Assembly (NCBI GenBank): GCA_019459505.1
Contig: JAIBEV010000146.1
Location: 1 to 64,000, forward strand
Reading direction: 5' to 3'
Length of the DNA: 64,000 nt
Origin: Candidatus Paracaedibacteraceae bacterium
GTDB lineage: Bacteria; Pseudomonadota; Alphaproteobacteria; Paracaedibacterales; Paracaedibacteraceae
Part shown: positions 53,039 through 62,755 of the stretch, one piece after another
Layout of the letters: the number at the start of each line of letters is the position of its first letter
Numbering within the stretch: position 1 is the stretch's first letter
Notes under the pieces: generated by a model
Databases searched by the model: none
What the model was told of the DNA's origin: nothing
What the model saw: only the letters and a program-made list of their open reading frames with translations
Made by a program: the position numbers and the translations under genes

Positions 53039-55567
53039 GTGATTAGATATTTTTACTCTTTCCTGTTTATTTGTCTGCTGCATCACAGCATAACCCCTGC
53101 TATATGCGCTAAATCACAGGCATCAAAAGAAAAGATTAAAGAATCCATTGAAAAACAACTGCAATTATTAAATGCTCCTACCCCTTCCGCGGACTCAAAG
53201 AAAAACCCTGCTACTGCTTCGACAGTATCTTCAGAAAGCGGAAACGTGGTGATAGCATCAGAAGAGCTTACAAAAATAGATGCGAAATTTTCTATGGTTC
53301 GAGAGGGTGAGGGCGTTAAGGTAGCCCTTAGTTTTGATAATGGCGTGCCCTATTATGCTGTTTTTTGTCGCGGTAATAATTGGTATATTACGTTATCCTA
53401 TCCCACCAACAGTATAATGACCAATTGGCAGGCAACAGAATTTTCTGAAATAAATACTATTGATACCCTCTCTACGGATGAGGCTTTTAGCTATATCATT
53501 CATTTTAATAAAAAGCTGTATCCGACCATTAAGTTTGATGACCATAAAAATATTCTAACCCTTACTTTTGGTCAGGAGAGGGGAGAGGAAGAAGGCCAGC
53601 GAGTCAGCATAATGCAGCCGCGAAAAAAGGAAGATACGTTTCATATGCGGCTTAGGAATGCCAAGACGGATGTAGAATTTGAACCAGATAATTTAGGACA
53701 GGTCTTGTGGGTTATTTGTTGTGATGATCACAATAAACCGATTGCCGCTCATCAATACCCCGAATTTGATATCTTAGAATCTTATCAAGGGGCTGCATTT
53801 TTACTACGGGCAGACGAGCTGGATTATTCTTATGTGCGGAAAGTTGCTGAAATCAGCAAAGCGGGAGGAATGGCTAACTCTTATGCACCCGTGACTTATT
53901 CTACAGATCCTATCAGTTCAATTTTTTCTGATTTTAATGCGCTAACCGCCCCACAAATTTCAAAAGATGTTTTGAAGACACTTGTGAGGGGGGATCCCCA
54001 TATCAAAGATGGGCTTTATTTGATGTGGCTGTATTTAGGACAAGGATTAGGACAAGAAGCCGCCGATATGGCGGAACAAATGTTAGTTCAAGCCCCAGAT
54101 TTAAGCCTTTTACCGTTCTGGCGAAGTTTGCGCGGCCTGGCATCCCTCTTTCGGTTTCGTTATCCAAAAGTCCCGGCTTATCTCAAGTTTATCAGCGATG
54201 AACCTGAAGTTGAGTGTTGGTCAACCATTGCTCAAGCGGTTCAAGATGTTTATTCAGGACCCATTAATGTGCCTAAATTATTACGGTGTAAGGATAGTCT
54301 CTTGGCCTCCCCGGTTGCTGTTCAAGAACGGCTCCGCAACGACATTTTAGAAGTGGGTATTGTTAGTCACAATAAGTCCATTTTAATGGCCTATGCGAAT
54401 AATTTTACGGCGCCAACGCTTGCTCAAAATAAATCAATTTTTGAAGTAGCCACGGCTGTCTTTAATTTGGATCCAACAAGACCCAGCTCAGGGACGGCTT
54501 TAAAAGAGATGAGTGAAAAGGACCCAACATCCAAGGCCTCTATCCTTGCTACTTTTGAATATTTAAAATTTCTTCATGAAACAAAAAAAATCGATCTTGC
54601 CGATGAATTAAAACAATTGGATCATTTGCGATACAGATGGCGAGGCGATTTATTAGAGTATACAATCTGTAAATATTTAGCTCAGCGTTATATAGAAGAA
54701 CATCGTTATGCTGAAGCTTTGCCATTGCTGCGTAAGACCATTAAATTTTTTACAAAAGAATCTCATGCGGATAAGTTGCCTGAGCAAATGCAACAAGTAC
54801 TCATTGATTATTTTAATCAAAAATCCCCGCCGGTTTTGGAGATGTTATCTATATTTCAAGACTATACCAGCATTGCCCCCGATGATGAACGCGGCGATGC
54901 AATTATGATTAAGGCAACAAATATTCTGGCTAATTTAGAATTATATGACGAAGCCATTGGGTTGCTTAAAGATTATTTAGATCACAAGGTTAAAGAGGGT
55001 GGTGATCTTCAAAAGCGTAAGAATAAAATTTATTATCGAATGGCCGTGGCCAGTATTCTTGGAAATAAGCCTGAAGACTGTCTTGACTATCTCGCCGATA
55101 TAAAAGATATAACGGGGCAGTTTATCGATGATATAGCAATTTTAAAGTCTGAAGCTTATTTGCGACGTCAGAAAACAGAGCAAGCCCTGCAATCTTTAGG
55201 TAATACGCCTGCTCAACAATTCCATAAAGCAAGCATTTATCTGGGGAATAAGAAATGGGCTGAAGCAGCCCAAGTGTACCAAGGAATTGCTCAACACCTG
55301 ACGAATGTTCCTGAGCAGATTAAAGAAAATGCCATCATTAACCTGGCGCTATGCTATGCCATCATACAGGATCAAAAAGCCTTAGCTGACGTGCACTCAA
55401 ACTTTAAGGAATTTATGGCCAAACGAAAGGGAGAGCAGACTTTTGAATTCTTAACCACACCTGATGCTAAAATTAGTCTCACCCAGCTATCATCTTTACA
55501 GCAAGTAGATTCTTTTGCTGATCGGTTAAAGGCTGTTTTTTCTGAGGCGAGCAAATCGACGCCGTAA
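53039..55567 (+). CDS. large exported TPR-repeat protein of unknown function
   Basis: An 842-residue protein read from GTG 53039. No ATG occurs until well into the mature chain, and the GTG opens a clear signal peptide (MIRYFYSFLFICLLHHSITPAICA). No Shine-Dalgarno sequence is visible. The first 250 residues are beta-rich (YAVFCRGNNWYITLSYP, LTLTFGQERGEEEGQ). From about 300 on the chain is all-helical with degenerate TPR units (RYAEALPLLRKTIKFF, LYDEAIGLLKDYLDH, KKWAEAAQVYQGIAQHL). Periplasmic TPR proteins of this size often scaffold envelope complexes. The divergent tilS neighbour is shared in related genomes, I believe, which would make it a conserved alphaproteobacterial envelope protein. 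Confidence 0.78.
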   Translation: MIRYFYSFLFICLLHHSITPAICAKSQASKEKIKESIEKQLQLLNAPTPSADSKKNPATASTVSSESGNVVIASEELTKIDAKFSMVREGEGVKVALSFDNGVPYYAVFCRGNNWYITLSYPTNSIMTNWQATEFSEINTIDTLSTDEAFSYIIHFNKKLYPTIKFDDHKNILTLTFGQERGEEEGQRVSIMQPRKKEDTFHMRLRNAKTDVEFEPDNLGQVLWVICCDDHNKPIAAHQYPEFDILESYQGAAFLLRADELDYSYVRKVAEISKAGGMANSYAPVTYSTDPISSIFSDFNALTAPQISKDVLKTLVRGDPHIKDGLYLMWLYLGQGLGQEAADMAEQMLVQAPDLSLLPFWRSLRGLASLFRFRYPKVPAYLKFISDEPEVECWSTIAQAVQDVYSGPINVPKLLRCKDSLLASPVAVQERLRNDILEVGIVSHNKSILMAYANNFTAPTLAQNKSIFEVATAVFNLDPTRPSSGTALKEMSEKDPTSKASILATFEYLKFLHETKKIDLADELKQLDHLRYRWRGDLLEYTICKYLAQRYIEEHRYAEALPLLRKTIKFFTKESHADKLPEQMQQVLIDYFNQKSPPVLEMLSIFQDYTSIAPDDERGDAIMIKATNILANLELYDEAIGLLKDYLDHKVKEGGDLQKRKNKIYYRMAVASILGNKPEDCLDYLADIKDITGQFIDDIAILKSEAYLRRQKTEQALQSLGNTPAQQFHKASIYLGNKKWAEAAQVYQGIAQHLTNVPEQIKENAIINLALCYAIIQDQKALADVHSNFKEFMAKRKGEQTFEFLTTPDAKISLTQLSSLQQVDSFADRLKAVFSEASKSTP

Positions 55568-55582
55568 TACTGGTCTTTTACT

Positions 55583-55617
55583 TTTCCCAGTTTAAGGTTT
55601 TATCCTATACTGGGAAA
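55583..55617. terminator. hairpin between the TPR gene and glmS
   Basis: TTTCCCAGT (55583-55591) pairs perfectly with ACTGGGAAA (55609-55617), 17-base loop. It separates two convergent genes. No strong T-tract follows on either side, so termination may be bidirectional and weak. Confidence 0.55.
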
Positions 55618-55624
55618 GAATTCC

Positions 55625-57451
55625 TTATTCAACCGTAACGGACTTTGCCAGGTTTCTGGGTTGATCGACGTCTGTCCCCTTTAAGGTTGCGGTGTAGTAA
55701 GACAATAATTGCATGGGTAAAGCATAGAGGATTGGCGAGGTCAGAGGATGACTTAAGGGCATTTCAACGATCTGTGTGGGGATGCCATCTTTTTCAATAT
55801 GCTCACGCCCCACATGGTCCGTAAAACAAATCGCAATGCCACCTCGGGCAATAACTTCCTGCAGATTAGAGAGGGTTTTTACCATCCATTTATCGGAAGG
55901 GGCAATCACAATGACAGGCATCAATTCATCAATTAAGGCAATCGGACCATGCTTCATTTCGCCGGCAGCATATCCTTCGGCATGGATGTAAGAAATTTCT
56001 TTTAGCTTTAATGCCCCCTCCATGGCAATTGGGAAGTTAGTTCCACGACCAAGATATAAGGCATCCCGCGCTGGCTCTAAACGATGCGCCACTTGTTGAT
56101 AGTCGGCTTCTTTTTGTAAAATTCCAAAAATTTCATTAGGTAAATTAAGCAGATGCTGTAAATGATCCTGGACTTCAGCCTCTGTTATCATTCCCCGTTT
56201 AATGGCTGCATCTAGGCATAGGCAGGCCAGAACTGCTAATTGGGCGGTAAAAGCTTTTGTTGATGCAACGCCAATTTCAGGGCCAGCTTTGGTATGCACC
56301 GAATAATCAGCCAGACGATCCATGCTGCTTTCCAGCACATTCACAATGGCAATGGTCGTTTGATGATCTTCTTTTGCTTGTTTCATTGCCTCAAGGGTAT
56401 CAATGGTTTCTCCTGATTGGGAAATGAATAAAGCAGCCCCTCCCTTAGGAAGAGGAGATTCTCGATAACGGAATTCAGAGGCAATATCCACTTCAACGGG
56501 AAGCTTAGCGATCATTTCAAACCAATATTTAGCAACGGCTGTTGAAAAATATGAGGTCCCGCAGGCAATCATCGTCAGTTTTGAAATATTGTTCCAATCG
56601 ATGTCCACTGGAATCTGTAGCGTTTCGGTTTCGCTATTAATTAAAGACTCAAGGGTGTCTTTAACTGTCGTGGGTTGTTCAAAGATTTCTTTCAACATAA
56701 AGTGGTCATATCCACCCTTTGTGGCAGCATCAGCTGAAATATTAATGCTCTTGAGAGGACGATCAACCTTCTGATGGTCGGTATTATAAATTTGACTACC
56801 TTGTGACGTTACAATTGCATAATCTCCTTCTTCCAGATAACGCAATTGTTGTGTCCACGGTGCCAAAACCAAAGCATCAGAGCCGATAAAACTCTCGCCG
56901 TTTCCTTCTCCAATCACAAGCGGACTGCCACGACGGGCCACCAGAAGCGTATTATTATCCCCTTTGATGATAATAACTAGAGCAAAGGCTCCCTCGATGT
57001 CAGCAAGAGTTTGCTTTAAAGCGTCGAGAGGGAGATGATCTTGGTTAATGTAATCAGTCATTAAATGCACAACCACTTCGGTATCAGTTTGACTGGTGAA
57101 GGTATGTCCTTTTTTTAGAAGCTTTTCTTTAAGATGAGCATAATTCTCAATAATACCATTGTGCACAACCGCAACTTTGTCTGAGCTGTGGGGGTGAGCA
57201 TTGGCTTCGCTTGGAACACCATGCGTAGCCCAACGAGTATGCCCTATGCCAATCATGCCCTGAAGAGGATTATGAGTAAACAAATCTTGCAAGGCCTGCA
57301 GCTTGCCCTTGGCTCGACGGATACAAATTTCATTTTGGTCCAGCGTTGCAATTCCTGCTGAATCATAGCCACGGTATTCAAGCCGTTTTAGGCCATCGAT
57401 TAAACGTTGTGCTACAGGTTGATGCCCGACAATACCAACAATTCCACACAT
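55625..57451 (-). CDS. glmS: glutamine-fructose-6-phosphate aminotransferase (isomerising)
   Basis: First step of UDP-GlcNAc synthesis: fructose-6-P plus glutamine to glucosamine-6-P. The N-terminal glutaminase domain starts MCGIVGIVGHQ, leaving Cys as the nucleophile after Met removal, with the partners RWATHGVPSEANAHPH and HNGIIENY. Two SIS sugar isomerase domains follow (ACGTSYFSTAVAKYWFE and FISQSGETIDTLEAM in the first; LYLGRGTNFPIAMEGALKLKEISYIHAEGYAAGEMKHG in the second, split at Lys). The C-terminus ends PRNLAKSVTVE as in the family. 608 residues is standard. It is 29 bp downstream of glmU, the same operon. No glmS ribozyme is expected or seen. Confidence 0.98.
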   Translation of the reverse strand: MCGIVGIVGHQPVAQRLIDGLKRLEYRGYDSAGIATLDQNEICIRRAKGKLQALQDLFTHNPLQGMIGIGHTRWATHGVPSEANAHPHSSDKVAVVHNGIIENYAHLKEKLLKKGHTFTSQTDTEVVVHLMTDYINQDHLPLDALKQTLADIEGAFALVIIIKGDNNTLLVARRGSPLVIGEGNGESFIGSDALVLAPWTQQLRYLEEGDYAIVTSQGSQIYNTDHQKVDRPLKSINISADAATKGGYDHFMLKEIFEQPTTVKDTLESLINSETETLQIPVDIDWNNISKLTMIACGTSYFSTAVAKYWFEMIAKLPVEVDIASEFRYRESPLPKGGAALFISQSGETIDTLEAMKQAKEDHQTTIAIVNVLESSMDRLADYSVHTKAGPEIGVASTKAFTAQLAVLACLCLDAAIKRGMITEAEVQDHLQHLLNLPNEIFGILQKEADYQQVAHRLEPARDALYLGRGTNFPIAMEGALKLKEISYIHAEGYAAGEMKHGPIALIDELMPVIVIAPSDKWMVKTLSNLQEVIARGGIAICFTDHVGREHIEKDGIPTQIVEMPLSHPLTSPILYALPMQLLSYYTATLKGTDVDQPRNLAKSVTVE

Positions 57452-57480
57452 GATTGAGAAATTCCTATCTTACTAATTTA

Positions 57481-58818
57481 TTATTTGGGTGATTTTAATT
57501 CTAAGGCAGCTGTACGAAATTTTTTCGCCCAACCCTGTTTGTTCGTTTGATGTTGACGGGCAATGCCCAAAGAATGTTCAGGAACATTATTGGTGATAAC
57601 ACTACCCGCCGCCACAATGGCCCCTTCGCTGACATGAAGAGGGGCAACTAAGGATGTGTTGCTGCCAATAAAGGCGTCATTTCCAATATGAGTAGGCGAT
57701 TTGTTAAATCCATCATAGTTACAGGTGATGGTGCCGGCTCCAATATTAGCGCGATCGCCTATCTGGGCATTGCCTAAATAACTGAGATGTTTGACTTTTG
57801 CCTTATGACCTAGGCTAGTATCTTTAATTTCAACAAAATTTCCGACAACAGCTTCTTCACCAATGATTGCGCCTGTTCTTAAATGGGCAAACGGTCCAAC
57901 ATTAGCATCCGTTTTTATGACACATTTTTCTAAATGACAAAATGGATATATGGTGGCACCACTCTCAATAACAACACCGGGGCCAAAGGTCACATTTGGA
58001 TGGATGACTGTATCCTTTCCAATGAGAGTATCACAGGAAAAAAAGACAGAAGCCGGATCAATTAATGTAACGCCGTTCATCATCATACGGTGGCGCCAGC
58101 GGTCCTGCATAATCTTTTCAGCCTGGGCTAATTCTGCCCGATTATTAATGCCATTTAAGGTTTCGGGAGAGGGAGTTTCAACGTATCTTGGTGTTAACCC
58201 TTGAGACTTTGCTAATCCAATCACATCCGTTAAATATAATTCACCCGCAGCATTTTGGGCTGTTAATTGTGGAAGAAGAACTCGTAAAACTGTTGCCGGG
58301 ATTAAGTAAATACTGGCATTGCAAAGATTAATAGCACGTTGTTCGGGAGAGGCGTCCTTATACTCAACAATGTCCTCAACCTGATCATCGTGAGTAATTA
58401 AGCGACCATATTGACGAGGGTCATCGAGGTGCATGGCCAGTACGAGAGGGTCATTGAGGCATTCTTTACGCTTACTAAAAAGCGGCGCCAAGGTGTCAAA
58501 CTCCATCAAGGGGACATCGCCACTAAGAATTAAAATATCACTTTCAGTATCGATAAGTTTATCAAGACCTGCTCGAACGGCATCACCCGTCCCGAAAGGA
58601 TGTTCTTGAACAGCAATTTCAATAGGGCGGTCTGCAGCAACCTTTTCTTGATCTAAGTAAGGGGAGGCCACAACGATTACTCGTTCCATATTCATGGATA
58701 AAGCTAAATCAATTACATGATGGATCATAGCCTTACCCCCGAGTGGGTGGAGAACTTTTGGTAAAGTCGAATTCATGCGAGTACCCATACCCGCCGCTAA
58801 AATCAGAGCTATTGTCAT
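57481..58818 (-). CDS. glmU: bifunctional N-acetylglucosamine-1-phosphate uridyltransferase / glucosamine-1-phosphate acetyltransferase
   Basis: Makes UDP-GlcNAc for peptidoglycan and LPS. The N-terminal uridyltransferase domain has LILAAGMGTRMNSTLPKVLHPL with the signature GXGTRM and ILSGDVPLM. The C-terminal left-handed beta-helix acetyltransferase shows hexapeptide repeats (VIESGATIYPF, ANIGAGTITCNYDGFNK) and the acetyl-CoA site SNTSLVAPLHVSEGAIVAAGS. 445 residues is normal. ATG 58818 has GAGG nine bases upstream. With glmS behind it and amgK/murU elsewhere in the window, the cell has both de novo and recycling routes to amino-sugar nucleotides. Confidence 0.97.
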   Translation of the reverse strand: MTIALILAAGMGTRMNSTLPKVLHPLGGKAMIHHVIDLALSMNMERVIVVASPYLDQEKVAADRPIEIAVQEHPFGTGDAVRAGLDKLIDTESDILILSGDVPLMEFDTLAPLFSKRKECLNDPLVLAMHLDDPRQYGRLITHDDQVEDIVEYKDASPEQRAINLCNASIYLIPATVLRVLLPQLTAQNAAGELYLTDVIGLAKSQGLTPRYVETPSPETLNGINNRAELAQAEKIMQDRWRHRMMMNGVTLIDPASVFFSCDTLIGKDTVIHPNVTFGPGVVIESGATIYPFCHLEKCVIKTDANVGPFAHLRTGAIIGEEAVVGNFVEIKDTSLGHKAKVKHLSYLGNAQIGDRANIGAGTITCNYDGFNKSPTHIGNDAFIGSNTSLVAPLHVSEGAIVAAGSVITNNVPEHSLGIARQHQTNKQGWAKKFRTAALELKSPK

Positions 58819-58982
58819 TTATATAAACCTCTACAAAATATATATACCATACGCGCAGGGCAGACGCATCCCTCAAAATATTACATTATATTGCGAAATT
58901 TTATTTAGCGACGACGAGTACAATAAAAAATTTGGATAAAAGTAAAAGGCATCAGAATCATTAGCTTTTATAAAGATAAAAT

Positions 58983-59011
58983 AAAAGGGGAGCACCCTCA
59001 CTCAGTGCTCC
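58983..59011 (-). terminator. Rho-independent terminator of gapR
   Basis: On the minus strand GGAGCAC (59011-59005) pairs with GTGCTCC (58995-58989), 9-base loop, followed by CCTTTTATTTTA. It lies 11 bases after the stop. Confidence 0.8.
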
Positions 59012-59021
59012 TTATCATCGG

Positions 59022-59339
59022 TTAGGCAGCTTCGGCATTATCATCGGATTCACCGGTGTGGGTAGGCAACTCGTTGGATTCGATTCGACCAGAAGGGATC
59101 ATTCCTAAGGCTGCACGATAAATATCCAAAAGTTCTTCTTGTTCTACGGCTTCTTCATGCTTCATTTTACGTAGTTTAATAATTTGCTTCATAACTTTTG
59201 GATCAAACCCAACAGCTTTTGCTTCAGAAAAAACTTCACGAATGTTTTCCATTAATTCAGATTTTTCTTCTTCTAAGCGTTCAACTTTTTCAATAAATAG
59301 GCGTAGTTGGTTTGCGGATGAGTTGTTAATGATTTGCAT
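59022..59339 (-). CDS. gapR: GapR family (DUF2312) DNA-binding protein
   Basis: A 105-residue nucleoid-associated protein of the alphaproteobacterial GapR family, which binds overtwisted DNA ahead of replication and transcription forks and stimulates type II topoisomerases in Caulobacter. Family motifs are ANQLRLFIEKVERLEEEK, then MENIREVFSEAKAVGFDPKVMKQIIKLRK and a final LLDIYRAALG, in the order coiled coil, helix, helix. The usual length is about 80-90; here a C-terminal tail of some 20 acidic residues is added. GGAGAA precedes ATG 59339 and a terminator follows, so the gene is on its own. Confidence 0.93.
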   Translation of the reverse strand: MQIINNSSANQLRLFIEKVERLEEEKSELMENIREVFSEAKAVGFDPKVMKQIIKLRKMKHEEAVEQEELLDIYRAALGMIPSGRIESNELPTHTGESDDNAEAA

Positions 59340-59492
59340 GAGATTATTCTCCGTTTCTTAAATTATAGATCGTAAGGCTGCTTTCAATTATTGGTTATTT
59401 TATAGCCGAAAGATAGGGGGTTAGGGAATAAAATTTGTGATTTAGAGATATGTTTTTTTAAAAGGTCTTATCTTTTGGTTGATTGAAGAAGA
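59340..59492. other. short AT-rich gap between gapR and the mobile-element debris
   Basis: Upstream region of gapR, with no gene seen. It presumably contains the gapR promoter. The IS6-type terminal repeat begins at its right edge. Confidence 0.35.
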
Positions 59493-59700
59493 GTTCCGTT
59501 GCAAATTTGGAAATAAGTTGATTTAAGATTGCAATCTCCCATGGACTGGGCAGAATTTAGGCGTAAACATTAAAAAGTCGATGGAAAAATCGAACCTGAG
59601 CTTGAAAGCTTTTTGATAAATAAATTGTTTGTTCTTTGATCATCATGGCCATAGCTTCAATTCCCTTAAGCGTTCGGTTAGCCGTCTTAGACGATTGGAA
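59493..59700 (-). mobile_element. remnant of an IS6-family element, transposase C-terminus
   Basis: GTTCCGTTGCAAA at 59493 resembles the terminal repeats of IS6/IS240-type elements (GGxxCTGTTGCAAA). Inside it, minus-strand codons from 59700 to the stop at 59557 encode the end of a transposase: KTANRTLKGIEAMAMMIK, then KSFQAQVRFFHRLFNVYA. The pattern TxxGxEAMxMxxKxQ followed by FxxRLF is the IS6-family C-terminus. Its upstream part is missing because another element begins at 59701. Only 48 codons survive. Confidence 0.72.
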
Positions 59701-60042
59701 GGCGTTGTCACATTAACTCAAGAAGAGTATATTTTCTTAATTATGAGGAACTTTAGACAAAATTATCCTGTGTTTGAGTAGATTGATGCCAAATACTTAA
59801 GGCCTGATGCTTATGAACTCTTTTAGCTGAAGCTTTCAGTTTGTGAGAAATTCTTCCAAACCAAGTTCTAAGGGTTAAGGATAAAGACAAAAACTTCTGA
59901 CAATGAATAGGATTTCTAAATCTTCGCTTTATTCTTTCTTGCTTATGCACATTCTGGTGAGATCCTTCCATACGGTGATTTAAAGATTTATGCTTTCTAT
60001 GATCAGGAAAATATACTCTTCTTGAGTTAATGTGACAACGCC
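59701..60042. mobile_element. 342-bp mini-insertion sequence with perfect 36-bp terminal inverted repeats
   Basis: The first 36 bases (59701-59736, starting GGCGTTGTCACATTAACTCA) are the exact reverse complement of the last 36 (60007-60042). The interior encodes only the C-terminal part of an IS6-type transposase on the minus strand. The element is therefore a deletion derivative that kept both ends. The flanking 8-mers (GATTGGAA and TTTAATTT) are not identical, so there is no target-site duplication. It separates the older IS6 remnant from the truncated Tn3 transposase. Confidence 0.85.
59753..60006 (-). pseudogene. IS6-family transposase, C-terminal fragment inside the mini-IS
   Basis: Minus-strand frame ending at 59753. 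Its readable part begins next to the inverted repeat with FPDHRKHKSLNHRMEGSHQ and goes on to RIKRRFRNPIHCQKFLS. This matches the IS6 pattern HRxxKxLNNRxExSH...RxRxMxxFxS..xxQxFLS, including the catalytic Glu in MEGSHQ. About the first two thirds of a usual 230-residue transposase, with the two catalytic Asp residues, is missing, so it cannot be active. Confidence 0.8.
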
Positions 60043-61262
60043 TTTAATTTAATGTTTTGGAGTAAACTTGGTAAGAATTGACGCACTCGGCCATACTGCT
60101 GAACCATTTCATCGTGAAAGTTGTCATCATCTGGGCGCGCCAGATCATTGATAGTTGCAACCGACGCAGTCAGTTTGTCCTTGGATACCCTGGAGAAAAT
60201 AGTTTCTCTCAAGGAGCTGTCTTGCGTTTCATCCTTCAGGATTAGCGCACAAATATCAGCCAATATCAGCGCAGATTTATCTAGATCTTTGATTGTTCTC
60301 AACCGTTTTTTCTGACCAATTTTTTTAGCTGTTCTGGCAATACCCTTTATGAGAAGATCGAGAACATCAACTGTATCATCAAGAGCGATCGTTTCATAAG
60401 TTTTTGCAAAGGCCACCAGTAAGGCGATACGTTTGCTATCCGGCATTCTGGCAATTTTATGCATTGAGATTAAACCGGCATAGCGAGCAAGATTTTTCAA
60501 TCTGACCGGCGGTATTTTAGATAGGTTTAACGCCTGCATACCGAATTCTTTTAATTTAGTGTAGCGATTCGCTGATTCATTAAAGGATGGTCCGCTTACT
60601 GTTGACGGACTTTGGCGATAGAGGTCAAATTGTGAAATTCGTCGACCTTCTGGTACTTGAAGCAAGGTTTCAAGTTTTCTTCTCTGTTCATCTGAGGGTA
60701 AAGAGGATAATCTATGCCACAGACGCGAGTCTGCTCTTTGGCGTATTTGTGAGATAAATCGAAGCATTGTCGTCGCGCCAGGCAATATCACTTTAGTCTG
60801 AATCAACCAACTTGTGGCACCGTCAAACATTAAACTTGGTCTTTGATTGCTCAACCAGGCACGGCTATAGAGTAAGCGACCTAACCCAAAGAACCAGGGG
60901 AAATCACCGAATTCATGATAGCCATATTCTTTTCTTATAAGGGCTGCATGCTCCCTTTTGGTTGTCTCTCTTTGGCCATAGTTTGCTAGAATAGACATAT
61001 CGTTAAGTGATAATTGAAGAGCTATAAATGATTTGACATTTATTGGTATCAATGAAAGATCAGAGATGAAAGTACCAAGGAAACGCAAAGAAATTAATTG
61101 CAATGCAAAACCAAAGCGATTTTTTGCGCCCCGTCGCTTTGCAATAAAAGCCATATCATTTTCATCCACATGAAAATAGCGTGCTAACTGCATGTCATTA
61201 GGTTGTCCAGAAAACTTCCCATAATTCAATTTTTGTTTTTCTGTTAAAAAATCAACTGGCAT
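60027..61262 (-). pseudogene. tnpA: Tn3-family transposase TnpA, truncated N-terminal part
   Basis: 411 residues of a Tn3-family transposase, usually about 990. The start MPVDFLTEKQKLNYGKFSG and LARYFHVDENDMAFIAKRRGAKNRFGFALQL are the N-terminal DNA-binding domain (DUF4158). Helical parts with RLKNLARYAGLISMHKIARM follow. The catalytic DDE domain is gone: the last residues KALSH and the stop come from the inverted repeat of the mini-IS at 60042. So the insertion or a linked deletion cut the gene. The codons that remain show no frameshift, so the event seems recent. It is divergent from the resolvase gene across a res site, the usual Tn3 layout. Confidence 0.92.
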
Positions 61263-61297
61263 TATTAATCCGGTGACAAATTATTCGATATTTTATA

Positions 61298-61382
61298 AAT
61301 TTATAGACACCCTAATTCATAGCGAATACAGTGTCTATAAATTCGTATTTTATCTGATTAATAGACATTTTTTCTATTAATC
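61298..61382. promoter_or_regulatory. Tn3-type res site between tnpA and tnpR
   Basis: AATTTATAGACAC (61298-61310) and GTGTCTATAAATT (61331-61343) are perfect inverted copies 20 bases apart. GATTAATAGA (61356-61365) and TCTATTAATC (61373-61382) form a second perfect pair. The shared core ATAGAC fits resolvase-binding half-sites. The region also must hold the promoters of both genes, which resolvase usually represses. Confidence 0.75.
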
Positions 61383-61402
61383 GATTTAGAGGACATTATT
61401 GA

Positions 61403-61996
<594 letters not shown>

Positions 61997-62051
61997 ATCC
62001 GTAACTTACCTTTTCGTTCCATTGGACTTCACACCTTAAAAAGGATTTATC

Positions 62052-62525
62052 ATGCAATTTAAATTGACTATAAAAACACTCTGGTGGATCTTGGTTTTTC
62101 TGGCTATTTCGTACTTCATCGGAAAAATAACATTACAGAATATGGAATGGTACCAGACGTTAACCAAATCACCCTTAACTCCACCTAGAATTGTTTTCCC
62201 GATTGTCTGGAACCTGCTCTATATCATGTTAGCAAGCGCCGGTTCACTTCTTTGGGCGAGAAATGACCAGAAGTCTGGTAAAAAACACCTCATTTTTTTT
62301 GCCGCCTATATGTTTATGAACTGGTCGTGGAGCCTTGTCTTCTTCGCCAAACATATGGTCACAATCGGATTTATTTGGATTATAATCTCAAACTTTTTAC
62401 TACTTTTTATTATCATTAGCCTTTGGCTTAAAAAGCAAAAAATTGAGTTTATGCTTCTAACTCCAACGCTTCTATGGGGCATTTTTGCAGCTTACCTAAA
62501 TGGGTACATTTTTTTAGCTAATTAA
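62052..62525 (+). CDS. tspO: TspO/MBR family tryptophan-rich sensory protein
   Basis: A 157-residue protein with five membrane segments. Family signatures are visible: WYQTLTKSPLTPPRIVFPIVW in the first loop and helix (residues 37-57, split by Leu), then NLLYIMLASAGSLLW, NWSWSLVFF in helix 3 and WGIFAAYLNGYI near the C-terminus. TspO proteins bind porphyrins and are tied to light, oxygen and stress responses, as in Rhodobacter photosynthesis-gene control. AAGGA precedes the ATG. Next genes on the same strand are TIGR03643 and a photolyase fragment, which supports a light-linked cassette. Confidence 0.88.
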   Translation: MQFKLTIKTLWWILVFLAISYFIGKITLQNMEWYQTLTKSPLTPPRIVFPIVWNLLYIMLASAGSLLWARNDQKSGKKHLIFFAAYMFMNWSWSLVFFAKHMVTIGFIWIIISNFLLLFIIISLWLKKQKIEFMLLTPTLLWGIFAAYLNGYIFLAN

Positions 62526-62534
62526 GAGGTTATC

Positions 62535-62741
62535 ATGCAAAATATACAAGACAATATTAATGAAATTATTGAAATGGCATGGTGTGATAAAACGTCTTTT
62601 GACAATATTCGTACTATAACAGGTTTGTCAGAACATGTTATCATTCAAATTATGCGGCAAAATTTAAAGCCTCGCAGCTTCAAGCTATGGAGAAAGCGTG
62701 TGACATGTCGTAACACTAAGCACGCAAGAAACAGAGGTTAA
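62535..62741 (+). CDS. TIGR03643 family protein, 68 residues
   Basis: Small basic cytoplasmic protein. INEIIEMAWCDKTSFDNI, then GLSEHVIIQIMRQNLKPRSFKLWRKRV and the end HARNRG follow the TIGR03643 pattern (EMAWxDxxxFxxIxxxxGLxExxVIxxMRxxLKPxSFxxWRxRV). The middle looks like a helix-turn-helix. The function is unknown. The family occurs beside photolyase and cryptochrome genes in many proteobacteria. It starts nine bases after tspO with GAGG as binding site, so it is in the same operon. Confidence 0.88.
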   Translation: MQNIQDNINEIIEMAWCDKTSFDNIRTITGLSEHVIIQIMRQNLKPRSFKLWRKRVTCRNTKHARNRG

Positions 62742-62755
62742 GGGGAGTTGAAAGT

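Noticed and set aside
55625-58818. glmS ribozyme
   Set aside because: That riboswitch belongs to Firmicutes, and glmS here follows glmU by 29 bp, leaving no room for it.
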